A stretch of DNA of 64,000 bases from NCBI GenBank assembly GCA_021399435.1, contig JAJTUP010000059.1:124001-188000 (forward strand). Reading direction: 5' to 3'. The position numbers were made by a program, and so were the translations under genes. Under the pieces are notes generated by a model. That model did no database searches. It worked only from the letters and a program-made list of their open reading frames with translations, and was not told the DNA's origin. Positions 30,643 through 43,199 of the stretch are shown piece by piece (the stretch's first letter is position 1; each line of letters opens with the position of its first letter). This stretch comes from Diaporthe sp. PMI_573 (lineage: Eukaryota; Ascomycota; Sordariomycetes; Diaporthales; Diaporthaceae).

Positions 30643-31698
30643 GCCCCGACCGGGTCTGTGAGGGTGTGGTTACGGGTTGTGGGCAACATTGTCTGAGGAG
30701 GATGTGCCAGAAGCCAGCAAGAGTCAGCGGCGCGCAAACAAAAAGAAATGCCGTTCTCTGACTTGCGACAGCCACAAAGCCGATGCCGCAATCCCTAAAT
30801 CCCGCCAAACAACGCGGCGCCGACCCGGGAAGTCCGCCTCGGCCCCACCACCTTGGCATTTGGCTAGCACTGCAGGGTCCAGATGAAAGATCCACTGCGG
30901 CTCTCGCTCCTCCAGGTCGACGTCCAAGTTTCAGCCATATGGTATCGCGACCTTCAAGGTGATTTCGCCGGCATCCTCACCCACCATTCGCTGATGACTC
31001 GGACGCGGTCTGCGCAGTGATACGGTGTCCATGGGAATGGACACGGGCCGACTCAAGGAGCTACAAGAACCATACTGGCCACGCAGCCTCTGAGCACGGA
31101 GAACCCTCACTCCCATCTGCACAACGCGACCTGACGCGACCTGGCCTTTCTCTGAGACACACAGCCGGCAGTCCCAATCAGAAGGTGGAATGCGTCTCTC
31201 TCTCTCTCTCTCTCTATAGCGTGACCAAGATGAATCACGCAGAACATAGACGCCCAGCCAGCGTAGCAGTGGCCCTGACAAGTGTCAAAGGAGTTGGCTA
31301 TCGCTCACCACCAGGCGGGCGAGTGTCCAAGCCACCCTTTTTCCTCTTACAGTCACCTGCTATCATAGGATGGAAATCTTGACTCTGGTGGAAACGTCCA
31401 TCGCGCTAGTCAGTGCTGAGTATCCCAGCGGTGGGGATCTTTGGGTTCTTGACACACTTGCTACTAGTACTAGAGGGATGGATCGGAAATATCGCTAAAT
31501 GCTTGAGTGAGTGTGTGGGGTGTATGCTTTTGAAACTAGAGGCGATGTTGGCCCAAAGGGAGCCAGGGAGATGATCTGCCCGTCCCAAGGGAGAGAGAGG
31601 TGCCACCGTCAAAACATCATCAGCACCCCCGAGAACCCTTGGAACAACAAGTTTCTGGATCTGCGCGAGACTGCTACTCTTCTGATGCCTCTTTCTTC
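30643..31698. other. divergent promoter with (CT)n
   Basis: This region lies between the Mpv17-like gene and the GT90 gene. A CT dinucleotide run is at about 31195-31214. No further gene is supported. Confidence 0.45.
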
Positions 31699-33330
31699 AT
31701 GTTGAATCCCACCTATATGGCCAGGAAGGCCAGGTTCCACAAGGAAGCAGTGCTTCTAGCGGTTCTCTGCGGCTTGCTCATCCTGCTTCTCTTCCCAAGG
31801 CAACGAGCCTTCACCCGACCGCCTACGAAAACGTCCAGGGACGCGCCCCACCCAGTCCAACTGCTACACCAAGAAGCCATTCGCGACTTCGAGGCAATCC
31901 TATCTCAGCAATCACAAAGTCCAGATGATGCTGCCGCCGAGTATGAAGGACGCTATGGAAGGCCGCCGCCGCCAGGCTTCAAGGAATGGGTCAAGTACGC
32001 CTTGCGCCAGCAATCGCCGATAATCGATGACTTCGATCAAATCTTCGAGGACGTGGAGCTCTTTCACCAATACTCACCAGAGAGGTTAAAGCATCTCATG
32101 GAAAAGGCGACCAAGGGCGACAATGCAGCGGCAACGTTATGCTCGTACACCAAGTCGGACGGGTTTCAAAACTGCGCATATTTTACGGACACTATGGAAT
32201 GGATTTTTGGAGACGCGAAGAAACGTCTACCAGATGTGACAGTCCCAATCAACACCCTCGACGAGCCATCCGTTCTGCTTATGGACGATGCGAGTGACGA
32301 CATGGCCTCTGAGTGGCCCAATCTGGCTCGTGAGAACATTGTGGATAAGATCGCCGAAGCGTGCATGGTCCGAGGGCAGACCACGGTGGACAGGCTACTG
32401 ACAAACAGGGTCGAGACCTTTGGGCTGCCCTTCGTCCAGAGCGTCGAAGAAGAGAAGGACCTGTGTCTCCATCCAGAGTTCGAGGACTACCACGGCTTCG
32501 TGAATTCCCCTACAAGTTTTCGACAACTTCGCACGGCCGTGCCCCTCATGTCAAGGGCGTCGCCATATCCCTTCGCTGACATTCACATGCCATCGCCTCA
32601 CTATGCCTTTCCCCACAATCTTTACAACAAGATACTTGACGTACCGTGGCACAAAAAGAAAAACGCCGTGTTCTGGCATGGGTCCACGACTGGTGGCCAC
32701 TGGCACAAGGATACGTCATGGAGGAAGGGCCACCGCCAAAGGCTCGCAATCCTGACCAACATGCACGCAAAGGGCCAGAACTACACGTACCTGCAGCCCA
32801 CCAACGGCACGGGGCAGGCCAGCGACCCCTGGCACACATACACATCGCCCCAGCTCGACCGCAGGCTGTACAACGTGCACATCTCTGCGGCGCTGCAGTG
32901 CGACGACGAAGAGTGCGAGCAGCAGGAGCGCTTCTTCCGCATCGCCGAGCACAGCGACCAGCCGCCGGCGCAGCCGTACCGGCACCGGTTCGCGTTCGAC
33001 ATCGACGGCAACAGCTACAGCGGGCGCTTCCACAAGCACCTGGCGGGCCACACGACTCCCCTCAAGATGAGCATCTTCCGCGAGTGGCACGACCAGCGCC
33101 TCGTCCCCTGGCTGCACTTCGTCCCCGTCAGCCAGAGCATGGAGGAGCTGCCCGAGCTGATGCGCTTCCTCGCCACCACCGAAGAGGGCCAGGAGGTCGC
33201 CTTCCGCATTGCAGAGGAGGGCAGGAAGTGGTACCACCGCGCACTCACGCCGGTGCACCAGGGGCTGTATCTGTATAGGTTGTTCCTTGAGCTGGCGTGG
33301 CTTTTGGACCCGGAGCGCCCCGTGGAGTAG
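31699..33330 (+). CDS. GT90 (CAP10-like) glycosyltransferase, type II membrane protein
   Basis: A single exon of 543 residues. The start at 31699 (MLNPTYMARKARFHKE) is followed by one signal-anchor helix (AVLLAVLCGLLILLLF), so the enzyme should face the Golgi or ER lumen. A stem region follows, then the CAP10/GT90 domain with KNAVFWHGSTTGGHWHKDTSWRKGHRQRL, HRFAFDIDGNSYSGRFHKHLAGHTTPLKMSIFREWHDQRLVPWLHFVPVS and FRIAEEGRKWYHRALTPVHQGLYLYRLFLELAWLL. Family members transfer xylose or glucose: cryptococcal Cap10/Cxt1 act on capsule or glycolipid, animal POGLUT acts on protein. The donor and acceptor here are unknown. An in-frame ATG at 31717 is a weaker alternative start. Confidence 0.88.
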   Translation: MLNPTYMARKARFHKEAVLLAVLCGLLILLLFPRQRAFTRPPTKTSRDAPHPVQLLHQEAIRDFEAILSQQSQSPDDAAAEYEGRYGRPPPPGFKEWVKYALRQQSPIIDDFDQIFEDVELFHQYSPERLKHLMEKATKGDNAAATLCSYTKSDGFQNCAYFTDTMEWIFGDAKKRLPDVTVPINTLDEPSVLLMDDASDDMASEWPNLARENIVDKIAEACMVRGQTTVDRLLTNRVETFGLPFVQSVEEEKDLCLHPEFEDYHGFVNSPTSFRQLRTAVPLMSRASPYPFADIHMPSPHYAFPHNLYNKILDVPWHKKKNAVFWHGSTTGGHWHKDTSWRKGHRQRLAILTNMHAKGQNYTYLQPTNGTGQASDPWHTYTSPQLDRRLYNVHISAALQCDDEECEQQERFFRIAEHSDQPPAQPYRHRFAFDIDGNSYSGRFHKHLAGHTTPLKMSIFREWHDQRLVPWLHFVPVSQSMEELPELMRFLATTEEGQEVAFRIAEEGRKWYHRALTPVHQGLYLYRLFLELAWLLDPERPVE

Positions 33331-36300
33331 ATCTAGATGATGGGCAAACGGCGTATTCTGGGATAGCATTGATGCTTTGGGATTGTAGTGGAACCTGTAT
33401 TTCTCCGGGCAGATTCAAGCTGGCGTCACCTTCCAGGAAATTTGAATCATCTTCGCTCACGAGAGCAGCCCCAAATGCTTCGAGGCATTAAGAGGTTTTA
33501 TTTTGGTTGTAGCTGTGAGCCAGGGCAATCCTGAATGTTTTCAACAACTACCGGCCTTGTCCCTTGTCATGACTTTTGGGTCTGCGATGATGGTGTAAGA
33601 AAGCAATGGGATCCTGCCTGGATCTTTTTTGCCGCGGAGCATGCACGCACGATACATCTCCATTCTTCGAGCATCGTCGTGTCACAGCATACCAGACTCG
33701 AGCTGTCCAGGCGGCCTGTACACGAGCAAGTCCTCAGATTCAGTTGAGGAAACCTATATTGTCCGGAGCAAAATGGGCCGGCTGATTGCTCAGACAAAGG
33801 CTGCCTTGCCCCCTGCCGGATCAGGCAAATGCACGTAATTTTGTTACTTCAAGTCGGCATTGCAGAGAACAGATCTCACTAATGAAGTTAAAGCCCAGAT
33901 CTGAGAACGAAACACATTAGGGCTGACTGGCCCATTGTGCTGAACGAAATAGGTCCATGCTGGCGATTGTCAATCGGGTCTATCACATCAGAGAGGATGA
34001 AGCAAGACAGTGGCGACACTCATGTGTTTGATAACTATTCTCGGGCCACCCCATTGCGACTTACACAGGTAGTCTCTCCAGGGCCGAAGTGTTGGACATT
34101 GGTTCACTTTCTTTGACTCAGCGGGCGAGAATTACATTGACTCCTCAGGACATAGTCATGTACCACTAGCCTTGCCCACCACCAGGCGCTCTGTTACAAG
34201 CATGCTTTGATCATCATGTGTGCGAGATGCATTTCTGGAAACCGACAAGCACGACATCTTGCATTGCTGCTGCAGTAAGTGGGAGCTTCGATTTCGTTGA
34301 AAATGCTTGCAATTCTCATGGCTTGTTTCCCAGATCGAAATAGTCCGTGCTGCTTCACTTTGCATCATGGAAAATCAAACTGATGATTAAGTTGCGTGCG
34401 TCCGAATTTGGTTGCTAACCCCTACAAATAGCCTAGATGCGATCTTGGGGACAGGCACCAGAGGTATAGCAGGGCACTTACGTAGCTACTCGGGAGGAAC
34501 AGAAAACCGGCGAGATGGAATAGAGAGTACAGACTCCCTAGATATCTGTGACCGACGTGAGCGCTTACGCGCATAACACGCGCCTCAAGATGCTGGGACA
34601 TGCGCGCGTCGCACACGCGAGCGTGACCAGTTCCTGCATTGTGCCAGCCGCGTATTAGGGGGGCTGCAAGCCTGGAGCACAAGCACATACAGTGGGATCG
34701 TTCGAGCTGCTGCAGCTGGAAATATTTGCTGGAAATACTGGCCTGGATGAGTTGCCCCTTGCGAATGCATACGCTGAAGTGCCGAGAAGGCCGGCCCGGA
34801 TTATCGGGAACCAGCCCTAATACCCCAATAGCTCACCAAGTAATCAAAGCAATTACCTCGATCGGCGCCTACGAACGCAGCCCGTGCTGCAACATAGATG
34901 AGAGGGCAGAATCGTACTCACTAGGCGCGTGCACCTTCAAATCGCAGATGGTAGCGTCTAGATTGTCGCCGCAGCGAGCGCGATCCTCAACCAACGCATC
35001 TCCGCCGGATTCAGACGGGAGGAGCAACGAAAGGCACACCATGACGCCGTTGCGCCGGAAAACGGAGACAAACGAACAGAAAAAGTAAAAGCACTTTCCG
35101 GAGATGGCCGGCGGCCAAAAGAAAGGTCTTATGCAGGGTGCCGAAGTGGAATGTCGGGAGCGCTTCCTGGCCCTGATCCCTGCACTGCCGGAGGTGTCTG
35201 TCGCCTACGGGGGCAGTCTGGTTCCGCCCTACATGTCGGTTGACCATTTTCCGGGAGCGAACGGATTGAGATTCTGCATTTGTGTAACCATCCGTGCGCC
35301 TCTGCTAGCTTCGTCTATTGTTCATTCGTTCCATGATCGAGGGGGGCGGGGGACACTTGCTTTGCCCCGAGGTCATCCGAGTGCTCGAATGAGTGGTGGA
35401 CTGGGCGAGCCGGAGCTTTCCCCGGGACATCAGACCTTGGCGACTGGGAGCCAGCTTGGTCGAGCGGTGTCGGGCTAGCGCGGCTTCGGGTGCTCTGGGC
35501 CCATGTAAAGAGGGCATCGAAATCGCGATGCTCCCTTGCTCAGCCGTCGGGGGCCTTCAAGGACCGACGAAAGGCTGGCCTTGTCGTGCTCGAGCGAGGA
35601 GGCTAACAAGTAATATCTAGCAGACGACAATATGCGCAGTATTATATAGCGATCAGCATTCAAATTTAGAGTTGTTGCAGGAAAGGATTTGACGGCAGAT
35701 CTGCAGCCCCTTAGCACTGTCTTGAAATGTGTCGGAGCACAAGAAGCCCAGCTCCGGGAGACTCGGCGCGGGCCTGCTCTTCGGCAGCTGCCCCTCGCGT
35801 CGCCTCCCTCCCCCCGCCAAAGATTCACCACTGGGAGATCTCACCGGAGCCAATCCTGCTGCTCCAGTGAGTCATCTGACACTGGAACTTGACAAGGTCA
35901 TCTTTCGTAGTTCCGTCGTATACGCGATCACCAGCGTCACCCCGCTGGAGCCCAGCGGCGAGCCGGCTCTTTCGGCGAGCAGCCGGAAGGGAAAGGAAAG
36001 GAGGCGGTCGCAAAAAGTGGGCGCGGCGGCGCAGGCGCATGAACAGGTTGGTCAGAGAGGGAGCGAGTCGCGCGTCGACTGCGCTCTCATTCGGCGGGTC
36101 CACTAGCTTCCGAGGGGGCGGCGCTGCAGGCTACAGTGCGGGTGCCAGTGCGGTGACGTCTCATCGTCTGTTTGTTGGGCCGGTGGGCGAACAAATCGGA
36201 GTAACTGGGGGCATGTGAGACACTGGAAGAAACGCATCTGTGGCCGGTGTGAAATTTGGAGCGGCACCACTGCTCCGGTGATAACAAGCTTGGTACTGTA

Positions 36301-38729
36301 ATAAGAACCTGTGCATGTAACGTGGTTTGAGTGTGGGTGCGTGTATAAGTGAGGCCATGTATTAGAGACGGTGACACGGGTGATGAAGCCCTGCCAGGCT
36401 GGATGTCCGTCCGTCTGTCCGTCCGTCCGTTAGTCAATGTCAGCCGGTCAGTCAGTCAGCCGGTCTGTCTAGCAGTCTAGCTGGCTGTTGGTCGCCCGCG
36501 CGGCGACGTGTGGTCTTGTAAGACACACGCTGTAGGCTCCGTGCTTGGCAGGCCTTGGACACGACCCGAGTCGAATGGGGCCAGCACGCCACGCAGCATG
36601 TACGAAAACGAAGACCCGGAAGCTGGAGTTCGGCTGGCTAGGCCCGCAGGTCTGTCTCCAAAGCCCACAGCATCTGAGTTGACAGCAGGAGCGATGGAGC
36701 TGTCAATGTCGCGTGGGTGCGTGGGTGCGTGGGTGCGTGGCTGCGTGGCGATGGGCGGGGGGACAGGGACGGGGGAGGACCCGACAAGAGCGAGCGAGGC
36801 TTGAAACCCGAGGACTAGGTGCACCGACTGGGCCGACCCGACTCGCCAGCGATCATCATGTCGCGTGCATTGGCAGACCATCCCCGTGCTCTCGACGCCC
36901 GTACATGCCCACATAGGTACGGAGGTACGCAGGTACGTAGGCACGTAGGTTCGTAGGTAGCATGCAGGATGATGTCGAGATGGGTGCGCGCTGTTCTGCA
37001 TCTGCGGCCCGAGGCTGTTCTCGTTTGCATCTGCCAGGACCTGACCCGACCTGAGACCCGGCACTGCCTCCTACTCTCGTGCAAACCGGCAGAGGTCCAG
37101 CAGCCACGCTGCCGGGGTCTAAAAAAAGAGCAGCAGCAGCAGCAGGAGCAGCATGGCCGCATATAGAACGGACGGAAGGGACTGGACGGTAGTCGCTGTT
37201 TCTGTCAGCTCCGCCGTCATACTCCTCGAGAAGACTGACGGCTTGCCAATCAATACTACCTAGGTAGGTACCAAGATACCTCAGCCCTGTGTGCTGTGCA
37301 AGTACCGGCCCCAGGTGTCTACCTACCTGCCCAGGTCGGCAGGTAGTTCGTAGACCACAGCGACGACGGATGCACAGGAAGGACAGTGCTGTCTGTGTAG
37401 ACGGACGGGCAGCGATGTGGAAACGTGGACGGAGAGACGGACTGGAAGGGCGGGCGGGCCCACAGTAAAAGGAGCAAAAGCAGTCGCGGTCGCAAGTCAC
37501 AGCCCAGCCCAGTCCAGCCCACGCCGCGCCCACGCCTGCGCCTGCGCCCAGGGCTGTCAGGTCCTTGCCCCGATCTCCCGGTCCTGTCCCTTCCCAGCCG
37601 GTTGCCGTGCCTGCTGTCCTCGACCTGGAGGCAGCCATCGCCCCTGCCGTTTCCCTTTTGCAGCGACAGAATGGCTTGGAATCGAAACCTGAACCAAAAG
37701 AGCCGGTGCACAATTTCAGGCCGAGAGCAACGAGACTCTTTATTCTATCCCCTTTGATTGAGGTTTGGCCCGCCGTGAGGCCGCTGCCCCTTCGTTGACC
37801 AGAGGGGAGCAGAGGCTCCAGCGTTCGGTGCTCCGGCCGGGAAATGAGCGCACCCCGACCTGTGCCCCAGGGCCTGCCACCACAGACTGGCAGCCACCAG
37901 GAAGCTGCCCTCGGGACCACGGACACCGTAGCGCGCTCTGGGCTCCCTGCCACCCCCCATCCAAGCCCAGTCAGCCCATGTATGAATTGCCATGAATCTC
38001 GGATGCCTGTGGAGCGCCACGACCACCGACCAGCTTCCACCCACCCCCGAGAGCTGCCGCCTCTTTTTTTCCTGAGTCGGCCACCACCACCACCACCACC
38101 TCCACCATCACTCCTCGAGTGCCCTGCTCCCTCCCTCCCATGTTCCCCCCCAAGGCCCTCTCAGCCCACCTGCAACTCACCCTCGCGTTCCTCCAGTCGA
38201 GTCCAGCCCTGCCCTGCCCAGCCCTGCCCAGCCCCAGCCCTCCGTCCTCCCTCCCCTCCCCCATTGACCGACCGCCCCGAAAAAAGCCACCATCTTGTCT
38301 CGCCGTTCCGTGCGAGCAAAAATCCTGCCCATTGTCATCCATCCATCCATCCTCCTCGGCTGCCGTCCCTTCTCCCCCTTCTCTCTCCCTCTGAACTGCT
38401 CTGCTCTGCTCTCGTCCCCTTGATTCTCCCTCCTCTGCTGTTTGTTTCTCGTCGGCCCACTCCTCCATCCGTGGCCGTCAGAATCCTCCAGTAGCATCCC
38501 ATCCCGTCGGGCTCAAGCACCCGGACCCTGGCGCCTCTCGCTCCCCGGATCTCCGAACCAGCCTTTGGTCGGCAGCGAAACACACACCACAACCAAACAT
38601 CACCACAGCAGCAACTGACGATTAGCTGGCTCGTCGGTTCGGCCTGCAAACCACCTGCGCGCACATCGTCAACTTCCAGCAACCGCGTCGCGTCGCATCA
38701 CCCCGCCCAAACCGGCCCCCAGAGGCAGC
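33331..38729. other. gene-poor region, 5.4 kb, ending in the leader of the Zn2Cys6 gene
   Basis: No supported gene. The right half is GC-rich with many simple repeats: GTCC/GTCTGTCC units at about 36405-36432, GCGTGGGT units at about 36711-36750, GGTACGTAGG-like units at about 36913-36960, AGC trinucleotides at about 37127-37150 and CCA trinucleotides at about 38082-38108. The last kilobase is pyrimidine-rich and is probably transcribed leader. Long minus-strand ORFs here are strings of repeats and low-complexity residues. Confidence 0.45.
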
Positions 38730-41700
38730 ATGTCGGCTGTCCGCGCGACGGCCCTCAGAGCCGGCGGCGCCTGTGTGCGCTGTCGCAAGGGCAAGACCAA
38801 GTGCGTCTACGAAAACGGCCGCGCGCCCTGCAAGAATTGCTCAAAGGGCATGCACGAGTGCTATCTGCCGTCCGAGTCCATGAGCCATGGTGGACACGGC
38901 GTCTCCCCTGCGCGCGCTGCTCGCGCACGCGAGACTCTGCCCAGCGAGCGAGCATCCGGAGCTGCCACCGGCGACCGCCACGGCTCTGCCCACCCGACCA
39001 CAGTCGTCTCGCGTAACTCGGCGCCTGCAACCGAAAAGTACGTCTGCCTCTCTCTCCGAGTGTCTTTCTTTGGCTTGTGCTCTTCTATTGTCACGTTCCC
39101 ATCCATCTGTCCTCTCGTCTTTCACGCGGGTGTGTCATGTCGACGCAACCGGCTCGCATCCCTTGCGTCGCATCCGCCGCCGCCGCCGGCTCTGCCACGA
39201 GTGCTTGCGCACGCACTGGGTCTGCCCTAGTTCAGCTCAGCTCGGTTCCTCTCCGTCACGCGGGTCATCATCGGGAGCCACACACCAAATGCAAAGACAC
39301 ACAAGTCATGTTCATTTATTTTGCATTCCTATTCACCACCCTCCGCAAGATGCACAACATCTACCGTGTTCCAAGGGATCCGAGATGATGCATCGTATCA
39401 AGGTGGACTCCTGCACCCCGTGTCTTCTCCGGCTGGCCCCAACCTCAATCTCATTTCCCTACTTCCCCTGCTGCCACTGTGCCCAGGCGAGCTGCCGCAA
39501 GTTCCGGCACGCGGCATCCCACTCGAGCCCACCCCATCCTTGGAGGTCATAGCTCCGACACTTGATGCTCCGGGGCAGTCTCCCACAAGACCACCCTCCC
39601 TGGCGCGGGAGTAGCCAGCCTGTGTGCACGGCCCATCTCCACTTTTCCGCACCTTCCCCCTGCCGGACAAGGCCCGATGGCCATCGGCCGCGGCTAGGCC
39701 CTGGGAGTGTCCCAAGCCCGTCTGCCTCGCCTCGATCACCAGAATACGACCACATCGTGATTGACCCCCACCATACCCACGCACCGAATGAGCCAGGCCG
39801 AGATTATGTGGCCGACACTCGAGCCACTGCATTTTCAGAGCCCAGACGGAGCCTGTCGTGATTATTCGGCTACTCTCATCGTGTTGGCAACCATGATTAC
39901 TAACATCGGATTCAACCAGGCTTGGCCCGGAGATGCTTGAGCAGTGTGAAAGGGTCATCAACAAGGTCCTGCCAGCATGTGTCGCCTTCCACAGGCCATC
40001 GTTCATCCAGTCCCTCCGGAACAATGGCGTTGACAGCGTCATGGTCAATGCACTCTTGTGCACTGCTGCTCGGTACGGACTTTCCCAGCCAGTTCGGGAC
40101 CACTGCGTTTTGCTGACATCAAATCCTTCCTTCTCCTTCGGACAGACACTCGCCGACCCTCATCCAGCGCTTCGGTAGAGGCCAGGGCTCCTCACAGGCA
40201 GCTGAGCACTTTGGCCTCAAGGCTAGCAATTTCATCTGGCTGTCCCTTGACCATCCCACCCTCGCAGATATCCAGGCTCTGTGCTTGATGGTCATCCATG
40301 AGTGGGGCTCTAGGAGCGCTGTTCGCGCGTACATCTACCTCGGCCAAGCTGCTCGCATGGCTCAGATGTACCGTGTTGTTCATTCCAACGGCCATTCGAC
40401 CGATCCGGACCGTTTCCTTCAGGAGGAGTCTTTCCGTCGGACCTTGTGGCTCATCTACATTCTTGACTGCTTCTTGACAAGCAGTCCCGGGCGCTTTCCC
40501 GCCTTGTCCGCGCTCGACGTCAAAGATGTGGCACTCCCGTGTGAGGATATGAACTTCAACTTCGGGAACCCTGTCTATGTGCGAACGCTGGACGGGATCG
40601 CCCCCCCCGCCGCTCCTCACTCCGCCATCATGGCGCCCGTCGGCGAGTTTGGCCACATCGTCCTGGCTACCGAGGCGTGGCGCATGGTCGTGGAGATGAT
40701 GACCACAACGACACTGGATACTTTCAGCGAGGAGCAGTGCCAGATTCTCGAGGCCAAAGTCGCCCAGGTTCGGGCTAACCTACCCCATCCCTTTGCCGAC
40801 AGACCAGGTCAGATGGAATTGCACATCACGATGGGTAGTGGCGTCACCTATGCCATGATACATCTCCTTCTGCATTGCGCTGCCATCTTCATCAATCGGC
40901 GTCGCATACTTCAGATTGTCACTTCGGAGAACTTCAGCATGGAAAGGTGGCGCATGTCCAGCCAGAACCAGATGCAATACGTCGAGCGCATTCTGGAATC
41001 TTCTCACAGTATCATATCCATGCTCACGGCTCTCGAGAGGGCTACTGAGCCTACGGCGGTATGCTGCCTGCCGATCTTCATGCTATTCTCTGGCTTTACT
41101 GCTGGATCAACCGTGGCGTACCTGGCCCTCAAAGGGCTGTCGCCGCCTCACACGCACGACTCCATCCATCTCATGGTGGAGAAGTGCCTCCATCTCATGA
41201 AGGATGGTGCGGAGTCGTGGAACCTGGTTCTGCCGTGGCATCGTCACCTGAGCGTTATGAGTCGAGTCCTGAACGATATCAACATTGGGGACGAGCAGGA
41301 GAGAGCGAGCGAGGATAGTCGTATGCAGATTCAGCGATCGCCTTCCGTTAAGGACGAGAGGGTGAGCCGTGCTGATGCGCACCACGAACCGATGGACTAC
41401 GAACAGCCGCCAGCCTCCGGTGCCTCCCAGTCCGCGCCACAGGGTGGCGCTCCACGTGCCTCTTCTCCAGATCTCCCCCAAGCTGCGCCAGCTGCGCCCA
41501 TGGACAGCCGCGACAGCGAGCCCCCGAGACCTCGGCCATCCGGAGTTACCACCATCAATGGAGGGTCTGCTGGAGGCTCCACTCCTGCCGCTCTGGGATC
41601 CCCTCCAACAGCTCCACAGGACGTCAAGCCGGAATATAAACCTGACTCTCCAGTTCCCGCGTCCAACGGGTCCAACGCCGGCGGCTCGGGATCGGCCCCT

Positions 41701-41823
41701 CCGCCTGCCAAGGAAAGCAGTGGTTCTGGAGTCGACATGACACCAGTAGAACTCTGTGCGGCTTTCGAGCGGCAACTGCTCGAGCTGGACGATCTTGCCG
41801 CGTTCATGGGAGGCGGAGTGTGA
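38730..41823 (+). CDS. Zn2Cys6 transcription factor with fungal regulatory domain
   Basis: Exons 38730-39037, 39920-40072 and 40146-41823 encode 712 residues. The DNA-binding cluster is C15-X2-C18-X6-C25-X8-C34-X2-C37-X6-C44 (CVRCRKGKTKC...CKNCSKGMHEC). The first junction reads ATEK-LGPEMLEQCERVINKVLPACVAFHRPSFIQSL and the second LLCTAAR-HSPTLIQRFG, both typical of the middle homology region that follows. EESFRRTLWLIYILDCFLTSSPGRFPALSALDVKDVALPCED is its most conserved block. The C-terminal 180 residues are rich in Pro, Ser, Ala and Gly and end with an acidic/hydrophobic stretch (CAAFERQLLELDDLAAFMGGGV), a possible activation segment. Intron 1 is 882 nt, very long for this genome. The target pathway cannot be named. 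Confidence 0.88.
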
Positions 41824-43199
41824 GTTCGTTCCTCACCTTTCGATTGCGACCTTGATGACCAGAATCTTAATTTTTCTGACGGTCGTAGGGCTCCTGCCCC
41901 CAAATAAGCGATTCTCTTGATTTCGGCGTTTTCTCCACGCAAAACTACATCTAGGGGCCTCGTTCGAAAGAGACCATGTGGTTTTTTTCTCTTATTGCTT
42001 GGCTGGCGTACCTGCTCAGGCGTTGTCGGAGGACCTTTTGAATCGGCGCGAAGGCACTTTTCCGCCGCGGATACATGGTGGATTGGAAGGAGACACGGCC
42101 GTTGTACTCAATATTGGGTGTGTTGGAGTCCTGTGGTGCTTCTTGTCTACCGGCGACACGTCGGTGCACCAGGGTATTCTCTCTAGTCGTCAGCCCTTGC
42201 ACCGACGGACCAGGTGGGGTGGCCTCGGTTCGGAATGGGCTGCGCTATTGGTCCATGGTCGACGAAGAGAATCGATTGGTAGGTTTGATTGTCGGCAGTC
42301 AAGGCGTAGGTGTACTTGGTTCCGGGTTTGTGTCTGAAATTTCGCATCTCCAATATCTATCGCTGCCTCCCGCAACAGGCTCGCTTGGAGGCAGTAGTAT
42401 TGTACGAGTATGCTCTACGGGCAAGGAGGCCAAGAGCAAGCAAGATGGTGGGGATTGTGGCCGATGGTACCTGTACGGTGACGGACCCATGGCTGAGCCT
42501 TACTGGACCGGCCCACGACTGTGTTGGCTTGTTGATTGACGGGGTTGTAATCTGAATGATATCACATGGCTACCTGACAGCCTTCTTGCTTATATCCATG
42601 TCTCATTATACCATCTACCGAGACATGCCGTGCTTTCCGGTGTGCGTGTGGTACAACATAGTAGATGTGGCAAGTACCTTCTCGGGTGAATATGTTCGGA
42701 TTTGCTGCTGAGTTGGACTCCAGAAGAGGAACGTGTGTGTCTGTGTGGGCAGTATGCATCAAGTGCCTTCCTTGACGGGTGGCATCACTGTAGAAAATGG
42801 CATGAGCTGGAGGGCAGCATTCACTGACAGTGGAAGAAGAAGAAGGGGCACAAAGGAACGGAGATGGTTTGAAGTTGATGTATTCTTGCCAGCTATCTTC
42901 CTGTCTGAAGCTCAACATTCATGACAGTGAGGGTAGTCCAGTTGTGACGTTGAAACTACCATGGGTTGTAGACCCAATGCCGTTTAACAAGAGTCAAGCA
43001 GCATGGCTGACGAATATGTTTCCCCTTGCTCTGCCTCGGTGGATGCTCACCATGGACAACATCGGTCGCACCTCATGTGTTCCTACACAAGGTTCAAAAC
43101 AGCTTCCACCGAGGACAGGACTCGAACCCACCGCACTTGAATCATATTTCATCTCATTCCCAAGTGACAACAACAAAAGAAAGAAAAAAGGAAACCAGC
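41824..43199. other. intergenic region, 1.4 kb
   Basis: This convergent gap lies between the regulator and the small minus-strand gene. No gene is recognised. A TTCGAGTCC box at about 43125-43133 on the minus strand looks like part of a tRNA T-arm, but no acceptor or D-arm can be built. Confidence 0.4.

Noticed and set aside
36856..38040. 394-codon minus-strand ORF
   Set aside because: It is low in protein character, crosses simple repeats and overlaps competing ORFs in other frames.
43123..43140. tRNA T-arm-like box (GGTTCGAGTCC on the minus strand)
   Set aside because: The T stem would need three wobble pairs, and no acceptor, D or anticodon arms can be assembled around it.
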